46,913 nucleotides of DNA from Lachnospiraceae bacterium NE2001 (lineage in GTDB: Bacteria; Bacillota; Clostridia; Lachnospirales; Lachnospiraceae). The stretch lies in contig FOEK01000024.1 of the NCBI GenBank assembly GCA_900110635.1, positions 1 to 46,913 of the forward strand, read 5' to 3'. Each line of letters starts with the position of its first letter. The first letter of the stretch is position 1. Position numbers and translations under genes: made by a program. Below, one piece after another: positions 8,660-15,927 of this stretch. A model generated the notes under the pieces. It saw only the letters and a program-made list of their open reading frames with translations. It searched no databases and had not been told where the DNA came from.

Positions 8660-9346
8660 ATGAAGTGTATTTTAGTGATTGATGATGATATAAATATTGG
8701 AAATATGCTGGAGGAGGCACTACGTCTTGAGGGCTATAAGGTGAAGCGTGCGTATTCAGGTTCGGAGGCCCTTATGGTGCTTGAAAAGCTGACGCCGGAT
8801 CTGATACTTCTGGATCTTATGCTTCCAGGCCTCAGTGGTGAAGAGGTACTACCGAAGATCAAAGGCATACCGGTTATCATTATGAGTGCAAAGTCTGAGA
8901 CTGAGCATAAGGTGAATCTTTTATACGAAGGTGCCAGCGATTATATCACGAAGCCATTTGTCCTTTCAGAGCTTCTTGCCCGTGTCGCGTCAATTCTTAG
9001 ACTTGCGGGAAATGCTCCTCAGGCTGAACTTGAAGTGGAAGAAAACTATAACATCACTACCGCAGGTGATGTGGAGCTGGACACGGAACTCCTTGTGGCA
9101 AGAATTGGTGACGGAGAGGTGTCCCTCACCAGAACGGAATCGGCTATTCTCAATATACTTATGCTAAATGATGGCAGGCCTGTTGGCCGAAATACTATCC
9201 TAGACAGAATCAGCAATGATACCCCGGATTGTACGGAACGTTCGCTGAAGCAGCACGTCAGCAATATCCGTAAGAAACTGGAGACTCTGGATGGGAAAGA
9301 CCATATAGAAGCAATATATGGTATAGGCTTCAGGTTTGTATCATAA
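8660..9346 (+). CDS. Response regulator, OmpR family
   Basis: This 228-residue regulator has a receiver domain (about 3-115; DDD near 8-10, Asp in LILLDLMLPG, Lys in DYITKPF) and a winged-helix output domain (about 130-228; LTRTESAILNILMLNDGRPV, then CTERSLKQHVSNIRKKL). It starts only 6 bases after the NarL-type regulator, so it may be co-transcribed with that system, yet no kinase gene follows it. The likely partner is the short kinase at 13402-14277, beyond the third exporter. The repeated CTTGA boxes at 9407-9445 lie directly after it and are its probable binding sites. Confidence 0.94.
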   Translation: MKCILVIDDDINIGNMLEEALRLEGYKVKRAYSGSEALMVLEKLTPDLILLDLMLPGLSGEEVLPKIKGIPVIIMSAKSETEHKVNLLYEGASDYITKPFVLSELLARVASILRLAGNAPQAELEVEENYNITTAGDVELDTELLVARIGDGEVSLTRTESAILNILMLNDGRPVGRNTILDRISNDTPDCTERSLKQHVSNIRKKLETLDGKDHIEAIYGIGFRFVS

Positions 9347-9406
9347 AATCCACAGATAAAAAAACAAAAGACGAAAAAAAAGATAAACAAAAAAGAAAAT
9401 TAAAAA

Positions 9407-9471
9407 CTTGACGAAATCTTGACGATTTCTTGAATGGTTTCTTGACTCTTTTATGATATTCTTTCTATCGT
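9407..9471 (+). promoter_or_regulatory. Promoter with four CTTGA direct repeats
   Basis: CTTGA occurs at 9407, 9418, 9429 and 9441, that is at 11, 11 and 12 bp spacing, close to one helical turn. The first two units read CTTGACGA. The last overlaps a -35 box TTGACT (9442-9447); a weak -10 TATCGT (9466-9471) follows at 18 bp. Tandem direct repeats abutting -35 are the usual layout for activation by OmpR-family regulators, and such a regulator is encoded just upstream. The transcript would read into the ABC genes from 9535. Confidence 0.7.
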
Positions 9472-9534
9472 AATAAAACGTGTATTAAAAGCGTAAACAG
9501 ATGCGAGGTTAAAAGAAAGGATATTTTAAAGGAT

Positions 9535-10449
9535 ATGGAAACCATTTTTAGTTGCACAGGACTTTGCAAAAATTACGGAAAGTTTCAGGCCTTAAACGAC
9601 CTGAACATGACTATAGAGAAGGGTTCAATTTACGGATTCGTTGGAAAGAACGGTGCTGGTAAGACAACACTGATCAGAATGATATGCGGACTTCAGCGGC
9701 CGACATCTGGTTCGTTTGAACTGATGGGACGTAAAAATGATGATGCAGAGATATCGCGTTCGAGACGCCGCCTCGGTGCAGTAGTAGAATCGCCTGCATT
9801 TTACAAGGATCTTTCAGCAAGAGATAATCTGATTCAGCAGTATCTGATGCTCGGTCTTCCAGATACAAAAGGAATAGATGAGCTGCTTGAACTGGTTGGT
9901 CTGGCAGATACAGGAAAGAAAAAGGCAAGATCCTTTTCCCTGGGTATGAAGCAGAGACTGGGAATAGCCATCGCCCTCTGTGGAAATCCCGATTTCATAA
10001 TTCTTGATGAACCAACAAACGGTCTGGACCCACAGGGAATCATAGATATCAGAGAGCTGATACTTAGACTTAGCAGTGAAAAGGGTATAACATTTCTCAT
10101 CTCATCACATATTCTTGATGAGCTGTCGAGGATAGCTACACATTATGGCTTCATAGATAAAGGACATATTGTTCGTGAAATGAGTGCTGAGGAGCTCAGG
10201 GCTGAATGCCGCAAGTCGGTTCGTATGAAGGTTGACGATATAAATGCTCTTTCAAGCATTATGGAAGAGAAGGGCTTTGATTACAAGATCATCGATGACG
10301 ACACTGCAGATGTTTATTCAGATATAACATTTTCAGAGATGGCGAAAGCTTTTGAAGAAAAGGGTGCAACTATTATAACTATGGAAGAGCACGATGAAAG
10401 TCTTGAGGCCTTTTATCTGGCACTTCTAGGAGGCGAAGAAAATGCTTAA
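9535..10449 (+). CDS. ABC exporter ATP-binding protein (BcrA/lantibiotic-immunity type)
   Basis: The 304-residue ATPase has Walker A GKNGAGKTT (37-45), signature FSLGM (134-138), Walker B FIILDEP (154-160) and the switch phrase ISSHILDELSRIATHYG. The extended C-terminal domain and the SSHILDEL segment are typical of ATPases of bacitracin or lantibiotic self-protection exporters. It overlaps the first permease gene by 8 bases and is preceded by AAAGGA. The two-permease arrangement and nearby OmpR-type regulator also fit antimicrobial-peptide defence, but the actual substrate is not shown by sequence. Confidence 0.93.
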   Translation: METIFSCTGLCKNYGKFQALNDLNMTIEKGSIYGFVGKNGAGKTTLIRMICGLQRPTSGSFELMGRKNDDAEISRSRRRLGAVVESPAFYKDLSARDNLIQQYLMLGLPDTKGIDELLELVGLADTGKKKARSFSLGMKQRLGIAIALCGNPDFIILDEPTNGLDPQGIIDIRELILRLSSEKGITFLISSHILDELSRIATHYGFIDKGHIVREMSAEELRAECRKSVRMKVDDINALSSIMEEKGFDYKIIDDDTADVYSDITFSEMAKAFEEKGATIITMEEHDESLEAFYLALLGGEENA

Positions 10450-11212
10450 GATGTTATATACGGATTTTAGATCCGCACTCCTTAATAGAGGAATCCAGAT
10501 CCTGATGCTGGTTTTCTCGTTATACATAGTGGGCTATGTTCTCATAATGAAGATCATAATGTCACTTTTGGATATGGGACTTGCACTTCATGCCGATGAT
10601 GTGATGATGGTTTATAACGAGACATCTATATTCGTTGTGACAGCAGCGACATTGATCATATACGTAAGTGATTTTGCAAATGGAATAGTCAGAAATAAGC
10701 TGTGTGCAGGCGCAAAGAGAAGTGAGATATTCCTGGCAGCAATTGTAAACTCGGTGTTTGTAACGCTGGTGATCTCGGTTTTATGTCAGTTGTTGGAGAT
10801 GATCCTGGCGCTGATCTTTTCAGAGGGTATATATAACGTGACTATGTCTGAGATGGCATTTTCTCTTTTAGAAACCACCATAAGCTGTATATCAATCTCG
10901 ATATTCTCTACAGCGGTCATAATGATGATGGGTGGAAATTATGCCAGCTATGTTGTAGGGCTTGGAGTTGCATTTTTCTTTAAAATCTTCGGGATTGAGG
11001 TTATGAGAAATCTGTATCCTGAAGAGGGACCAGTTACTATAACAGGACTTAAGCTTGCTGTGTATCAGTTTTATGATCGATATGTTCCATATTCGAGATG
11101 TACAGGAAATCCAAGATGGGATATGACAAGTCTTCTTATAGGATGTGCGGGACTCATAGTTATCTCAGTGGCAGCAGGACTGATCGTATTTAACAAGAAA
11201 GAGCTTAAATAA
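10442..11212 (+). CDS. ABC exporter permease subunit
   Basis: The 256-residue membrane protein has six hydrophobic segments (about 18-40, 65-88, 103-130, 145-165, 172-190 and 228-250). The segment YVSDFANGIVRNKLCAGAKRSEIF after the second helix is the ABC-2 phrase seen in bacitracin- and lantibiotic-type permeases. It overlaps the ATPase gene and pairs with the related permease downstream. Confidence 0.85.
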   Translation: MLKMLYTDFRSALLNRGIQILMLVFSLYIVGYVLIMKIIMSLLDMGLALHADDVMMVYNETSIFVVTAATLIIYVSDFANGIVRNKLCAGAKRSEIFLAAIVNSVFVTLVISVLCQLLEMILALIFSEGIYNVTMSEMAFSLLETTISCISISIFSTAVIMMMGGNYASYVVGLGVAFFFKIFGIEVMRNLYPEEGPVTITGLKLAVYQFYDRYVPYSRCTGNPRWDMTSLLIGCAGLIVISVAAGLIVFNKKELK

Positions 11213-11260
11213 ATGCTCTGAATAATAAGGGCTTTAATTAAAAGGAGTGAGTATTCGAAA

Positions 11261-12001
11261 ATGAAGAGTTTATATATAACAAATATGAGAAGACTGGGAA
11301 AAAGTATTCTCTACATTCTGGGACTTTTGATAGCATTTGGCGTAACATTTGCTTTTACAAATGAGACAGTTGGACTTGGTAAGATTATCGTAAATATGCC
11401 AATAATGGTAAGACCGCTGTTTATCAGTATTGCAATAATCGCGTTCTTTACCATCTATACTCCACTGGTTGTGTGCTCAGAGTATAGTGAGGGGATTTTT
11501 AGAAACAAGATGATAAGTGGTTTCTCACAGAAGCAGATTTACTTCAGCGGGCTGCTCTCACAGCTTAGTGCAGCTACAATCATGTGGATGACAAATGTAG
11601 TGGCTGGCGTGGTAGCTGGTGCTGGTTTAAGTGGAACTTTAATGATTAACAGTGTGGTGCTGTTGGTGGGAATGCTTGGTTATACAACGCTGGTTTATTC
11701 CATAGCATTTCGTCTTCGTAAGCCAGTCAGGACCATAATCATTTCATACCTTCTCCTGAATATGTGTCTCAATACAGTTCTTGCTGGTAACTTCATAATA
11801 ATGATCACCGAGGGTATATATAATAAGATTGCTTCACTTTGCTACAACATAAATGTTATGGGACAGTGGTGCATAAATACTGGATATGCAGATCCAGAAG
11901 CGGATCCTGGAAGAATGGTGCAGCTTCTTCTTACTGCAGTTGTAATTGCAGTTTCCATAGCATTAAGTACTATGAAGCTCGAAAAACGAGACATAGTGTA
12001 A
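11261..12001 (+). CDS. ABC exporter permease subunit
   Basis: The 246-residue protein has the same six-helix plan as the permease encoded just before it, and the matching phrase CSEYSEGIFRNKMISGFSQKQIYFSG after the second helix. The two probably arose by duplication and form a heterodimer with the ATPase encoded at 9535. AAAGGAGTGAG precedes the start. No terminator is visible after it, so transcription likely continues into the esterase-like gene. Confidence 0.85.
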   Translation: MKSLYITNMRRLGKSILYILGLLIAFGVTFAFTNETVGLGKIIVNMPIMVRPLFISIAIIAFFTIYTPLVVCSEYSEGIFRNKMISGFSQKQIYFSGLLSQLSAATIMWMTNVVAGVVAGAGLSGTLMINSVVLLVGMLGYTTLVYSIAFRLRKPVRTIIISYLLLNMCLNTVLAGNFIIMITEGIYNKIASLCYNINVMGQWCINTGYADPEADPGRMVQLLLTAVVIAVSIALSTMKLEKRDIV

Positions 12002-12100
12002 TGGGATTTGAAACAAGGACGATATGATATTAAGCATAAAATGAGCTTAAGAGTGAAATGATATAAAAGTGAAGGTTTGATATAAAAGGAACTAGGAAAA

Positions 12101-13384
12101 ATGAAAGGTATTAGAAAAATCTTGATCGGTTGCATAGCCCTGCTGGTTATATATTTCGGAGTGCTTATTGCATTTCAGACAAGGGTTATTGGGTCGCCGG
12201 AAAGAAAGATAGAGGGAATTGAAGAGAAAGGGATCAGTTTTGATGAACTGACTGTTCCTGAAGGAATAAAGGTTGTGGGAATTGGTGAAGCAACTCACGG
12301 AAATTGTGAGTTTCAGACTGCAAAGCTGGAGATGCTTCAGAAACAGGTGCAGACGGGAGTGTGTCATAGCATAGCATTTGAGATGTCAACGGGTGAGGCT
12401 GCAGAGATAAATGATGCAATCCATAGGGACGATGTTGACCTAAGGGAGCTTATGGCAAGGACAAATTATCCACTCTACGATACAGAACAGATGGTGGAGC
12501 TTCTTTCCTGGATGCGTGACTATAATAGAGGCAAGTCATACGAAGAGTCACTGATGTTCTACGGAGTTGATATGCAAGGAGCTGACAGAGAGGTACAGTA
12601 TCTGGTGAAGTTTGGGGAAGAGCATCCTGATGTGATAGAGGATAGTGAACTTGAGATGCTACGTCAGATGGAGACAGATCTTGCGTCAGATAATATGGAA
12701 AGTGTTAACAATAAGGAGTTCTTTGAGACGCTCAGAGATAGATTATATGCAGAGAGCAGCATTGAATGTAAGAATGTATCTATCCTGGCTGGCGGAATTG
12801 TTCAGTGGCTGGATGCGCCTTCATTTGAAGAAAACGCAAATGATTATGGAGAGCATAGAGATACCTGTATGGCTGAGAATCTTAAGTCAGAGTATGAGCT
12901 TGAGGTTTTAAGAGGTTATTCACAGATCATTATCACTGCTCATAATGGACACGTGTTTAAGGGCGACAATACCGGTTATGGCGAGAATCCTATGGGCGAG
13001 CATATTAATGAGCTATTTGAAGGAAGCTATTTCTGTGTTGGAACAGCCTTCTACAATGCTACAGTAAACATACATACTGCAGGAACATTTGATGAGGATT
13101 ATGAGCGTGCAGATCACGATTTCTGCTCAGATGACAGGCTGGCATATCAGGCGAAGTTCTTTGATGATGGCCGCTACTGTCTGGATTTTACAAAGCTAAC
13201 TGAAGAAGATGGTCTGGTTTATAAGCTGGCCAATAAAGCCGGAATGATGGGCATGGTTGGAGAAGGCTACAACGACCAGATATATCTATACAAAACATAT
13301 CGCGAGAATCTAGTTCAGGCTGACAGATTTGATGCAGTGATGTATTATTATGATGTGACACCAATTCGTTGCCTGGATAATTAA
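12101..13384 (+). CDS. Membrane-anchored erythromycin-esterase-like protein
   Basis: The 427-residue protein belongs to the Ere-like hydrolase family. An N-terminal membrane helix (about 8-26, LIGCIALLVIYFGVLIAF) puts the rest outside the cell. The family active-site phrase GIGEATHGNCEF holds the putative catalytic His66; other conserved segments are IAFEMSTGEAAEIN, YGVDMQG and TAHNGHVFKG. True macrolide esterases are cytoplasmic, so the anchor argues against simple erythromycin resistance and for a hydrolase acting on an extracellular or envelope ester. It sits between an exporter and its likely sensor kinase, which suggests a shared response. The substrate is unknown. Confidence 0.85.
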   Translation: MKGIRKILIGCIALLVIYFGVLIAFQTRVIGSPERKIEGIEEKGISFDELTVPEGIKVVGIGEATHGNCEFQTAKLEMLQKQVQTGVCHSIAFEMSTGEAAEINDAIHRDDVDLRELMARTNYPLYDTEQMVELLSWMRDYNRGKSYEESLMFYGVDMQGADREVQYLVKFGEEHPDVIEDSELEMLRQMETDLASDNMESVNNKEFFETLRDRLYAESSIECKNVSILAGGIVQWLDAPSFEENANDYGEHRDTCMAENLKSEYELEVLRGYSQIIITAHNGHVFKGDNTGYGENPMGEHINELFEGSYFCVGTAFYNATVNIHTAGTFDEDYERADHDFCSDDRLAYQAKFFDDGRYCLDFTKLTEEDGLVYKLANKAGMMGMVGEGYNDQIYLYKTYRENLVQADRFDAVMYYYDVTPIRCLDN

Positions 13385-13401
13385 AAACGTGAGAGGTTAG
13401 T

Positions 13402-14277
13402 ATGAAGATTGCACTAATTATCAGTATAGTGATAAATGTAGCTTTGCTGCTGAAGCTTTTGGTTATGCGAAGTTCACTTAAAGAGCTTGCACTTGATTAC
13501 AGAGAGCGTGTTGCCTTAGATAGCGACACGCTCATTGGCGTTTCTAGCAGGGACAGACGTATAAGGGAACTGGCCAGTGCCATAAACGACACCATCACTG
13601 AGATGAGAGGTGCATTTCACAAATATAGACAAGGGGATAAGAATGTGCGAAATGTTATCACCAATGTTGCACACGATATAAGAACCCCGTTAACAGCTAT
13701 CTGCGGCTATCTGGAGCTGGCTTCGAGACTTGATAAGTCACCGGAAATGGCTGGATATCTCGACATAATCGGAGAGAGGGCCGAGCATATGAAGTCCCTC
13801 ACCAACGATCTATTCGAGTATATGGTGATAAATGATATGGAGGTTCCTGAGGAGAGTCAGGATGTAAATATAAACAAAGTTATTGAGGACTCAGTGATGA
13901 GCTTCTATCCATCGTTTATTGATAAGGGCATAAAGCCTGAGATAGAGATCACTGAAGAAAGGATAGTCAGGAAACTTTATCCATCTTATGTTGAAAGAAT
14001 AATTAACAATCTTATTAGTAATGCTGTAAAATACAGTGATGGAGATCTTGAGATAACCTTATCGGATTCGGGTGTCTTCACCATAGCAAATACAGCGAGT
14101 ACTCTTGACACGGTACAGGTTGAACGTCTTTTCGACCGTTTTTATACCGTGGAAAATGGTTCTGCTACATCCACAGGGATTGGACTTTCCATAGTTCGCA
14201 GCTTTGCTGAGAAAATGAACTGTCCTATAAAAGCCGAGTACGAAGCTGGCAGGCTCATCATTACTCTTGATTTCTAA
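13402..14277 (+). CDS. Short sensor histidine kinase (HisKA type)
   Basis: The 291-residue kinase has one membrane helix (about 3-22) and virtually no extracellular part. The dimerisation domain has His91 in NVAHDIRTPLTA; the ATPase domain shows N box RIINNLISNAVKYSDG and G box GIGLSIVRSF. Kinases with such minimal sensing parts often depend on an ABC transporter for their signal. It is the most plausible partner of the orphan OmpR-type regulator at 8660, with the exporter between them, an order known from lantibiotic and bacitracin defence loci. Partnership is inferred from position and family. Confidence 0.92.
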   Translation: MKIALIISIVINVALLLKLLVMRSSLKELALDYRERVALDSDTLIGVSSRDRRIRELASAINDTITEMRGAFHKYRQGDKNVRNVITNVAHDIRTPLTAICGYLELASRLDKSPEMAGYLDIIGERAEHMKSLTNDLFEYMVINDMEVPEESQDVNINKVIEDSVMSFYPSFIDKGIKPEIEITEERIVRKLYPSYVERIINNLISNAVKYSDGDLEITLSDSGVFTIANTASTLDTVQVERLFDRFYTVENGSATSTGIGLSIVRSFAEKMNCPIKAEYEAGRLIITLDF

Positions 14278-14287
14278 AGGAGTAGAT

Positions 14288-15538
14288 ATGTTACTAGTTT
14301 TTTATATGTTAATAATAAATATCCTCGCCTTCGTGCTATACGGCATCGACAAGAAAAAAGCTGAGAAGGACAAGTATCGTATACCGGAATCCCGCCTGAT
14401 CCTTGTGGCTGTTCTTGGCGGTGCTTTTGGTGCTCTTCTTGGTATGCTGACATTTCACCATAAGACCAGAAAGAAGAAGTTTTACATAACCGTTCCGATC
14501 TTTGTCATTCTTTATGCTGCCCTTATGGGCTTCTTTCTATATGAAAATTATCATCTTGTTACTACTGATTATGAGTATTTCAGCACTGAGGTTCCAGAGG
14601 AAATGGACGGATATACCATAGTCCAGGTCTCGGATCTTCACAATCAGTTCTTTGGCATAGGGCAGTCCCAGATTCTGAATAAGATAGAAATGTGTAATCC
14701 AGATATTATCGTTGTAACAGGCGATGTGGTGGATGTCTCCCATACCAACTTTCAATTGTCCGAGACCTTCTTTGAAGGTGCTGTAAAGATCGCACCGGTT
14801 TATTACATTTCAGGTAATCACGAGAAATGGCTTTCAGAGTTCAAAGCATCCAGATATAACAGTTTTATTCAGACTATCCAGAGCTATGGCGTCAATTGTA
14901 TCGATGATAAGTTACTGGATATGGACGGTTTCAGTCTGGTGGGTGTGTCCGAGTGGTCCCTGGGAAATGTTATCAATCTGAAGGATATGGAAAAAGCAGC
15001 AGGACAAAACAATAATTCGGAAGCAGCTGCAGGACAGGATAGTGGACTATTGATAATGCTGGCCCACGAACCTGACTACATTAATACCTACGCAGAAGCA
15101 GGTGCTGACTTAGTTCTCGTAGGTCATAATCACGGTGGTCAGATAGTGATTCCTGGAAAGGGCGGCCTCGTTTCGGCAGATATTAAGTTCTTCCCAGAGC
15201 TATGTGAGGGTGAGCACATTTATGGAAGTACGACCATGTACATCAGTCGTGGTCTTGGCAACAGCCTCTTCCCAGTGAGAATTAACAATGATCCAGAGAT
15301 TGTAAAGATAGTTCTGAAACACGAAGAACATAAGATAATGCATCTCTATATGCCGGATGTTGTTGGGACAAATGTAGAAAGCGCCGAGACCAAGCTAAGA
15401 GATATGGGGTTCTTTAATATAGTGATTGAGTATGAGAAGAACGATGTGGCGGAGCCAGGGCAGGTGCTTCGACAGAGCATTCCGCCAGAAACCACAGCCA
15501 GCACCGAGTTTGAGATTATCCTTTATGTAGCAGAGTAA
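14288..15538 (+). CDS. DUF1294 - metallophosphoesterase - PASTA fusion
   Basis: Three domains are visible in 416 residues. Residues about 1-85 match the DUF1294 membrane family (YGIDKKKAEKDKYRIPESRL, then GGAFGALLGMLTFHHKTRKKKF). Residues about 110-340 form a calcineurin-like phosphoesterase with the metal motifs VSDLHNQ, TGDVVD, SGNHEKW and GHNHGGQ. The C-terminal 65 residues (MPDVVGTNVESAETKLRDMG) form one PASTA domain, a fold known to bind peptidoglycan or beta-lactams. The ATG at 14288 follows AAAGGAG and is preferred to the TTG at 14267. The topology suggests an envelope phosphoesterase; the substrate is unknown. Confidence 0.88.
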   Translation: MLLVFYMLIINILAFVLYGIDKKKAEKDKYRIPESRLILVAVLGGAFGALLGMLTFHHKTRKKKFYITVPIFVILYAALMGFFLYENYHLVTTDYEYFSTEVPEEMDGYTIVQVSDLHNQFFGIGQSQILNKIEMCNPDIIVVTGDVVDVSHTNFQLSETFFEGAVKIAPVYYISGNHEKWLSEFKASRYNSFIQTIQSYGVNCIDDKLLDMDGFSLVGVSEWSLGNVINLKDMEKAAGQNNNSEAAAGQDSGLLIMLAHEPDYINTYAEAGADLVLVGHNHGGQIVIPGKGGLVSADIKFFPELCEGEHIYGSTTMYISRGLGNSLFPVRINNDPEIVKIVLKHEEHKIMHLYMPDVVGTNVESAETKLRDMGFFNIVIEYEKNDVAEPGQVLRQSIPPETTASTEFEIILYVAE

Positions 15539-15616
15539 ATGTTCGGTAGGTGCCTCATCTTTGTTTTTCATTTAACGGTTATTAAAAAAGCATTTTATTG
15601 TTATTCAAATTTTCGA

Positions 15617-15645
15617 TTGACAATCATAGGTTCAGTCTATATACT
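15617..15645 (+). promoter_or_regulatory. Strong sigma-A type promoter for leader ORF and ABC exporter
   Basis: TTGACA (15617-15622) and TATACT (15640-15645) are spaced by exactly 17 bp. This is among the best promoters in the window and lies about 70 bases before the leader ORF. Confidence 0.85.
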
Positions 15646-15715
15646 TTGCAAATATAAAAAAGGTGACATATTTTGAACAGGGCAGAATACGTCATATTTT
15701 GAAAGGAAAATATAG

Positions 15716-15826
15716 ATGCTGAATCTCGTATCCAGAATTACATATACTAAGCGTATGGCAATGCACATTAAGAAGGTGTATCGCCCTTTTTTTGATGTTA
15801 TGGATATAGTGAAGGATAAGCAGTAG
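15716..15826 (+). CDS. 36-residue leader peptide, probable attenuator ORF
   Basis: A 36-codon ORF starts at ATG 15716 behind GAAAGGAAAATATAG and ends with TAG. The peptide is basic (MLNLVSRITYTKRMAMHIKK, then VYRPFFDVMDIVKDKQ), has no Cys, no double-Gly leader and no clear membrane helix, so it does not look like a bacteriocin. It lies between a consensus promoter and an intrinsic terminator, in front of an ABC exporter start. Its last codons (GAAGGATAAG, 15811-15820) are complementary to the terminator 5' arm and loop. The same layout is known for bmrB ahead of bmrCD in Bacillus subtilis. Translation and role are inferred. Confidence 0.7.
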   Translation: MLNLVSRITYTKRMAMHIKKVYRPFFDVMDIVKDKQ

Positions 15827-15858
15827 GTTGTATTTTCTTTATCAGATTCGGAATTAAG

Positions 15859-15889
15859 ACCACTTATCTTTCGAGATAGGTGGTTTTTT
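15859..15889 (+). terminator. Intrinsic terminator / attenuator before ABC exporter
   Basis: 11-bp stem ACCACTTATCT (15859-15869) / AGATAGGTGGT (15874-15884) with one T-G wobble, a stable TTCG loop and six T. It ends 38 bases before the exporter ATG. CTTATCTTTC (15863-15872) can alternatively pair with GAAGGATAAG at the end of the leader ORF. Confidence 0.9.
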
Positions 15890-15927
15890 GTTTATCTGGT
15901 GAGGAGTTATTAATTGGAGGAAAAAGA

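Noticed and set aside
15716-15826. The 36-codon ORF as a bacteriocin or signalling peptide exported by the next ABC protein
   Set aside because: It has no double-Gly leader, no Cys and no modification or protease genes nearby; the exporter lacks a peptidase domain. The terminator pairing favours a leader role.
15880-15927. Upstream start of the ABC exporter at 15880
   Set aside because: It would begin inside the terminator stem and lacks a ribosome site; ATG 15928 has TTGGAGG at good spacing.
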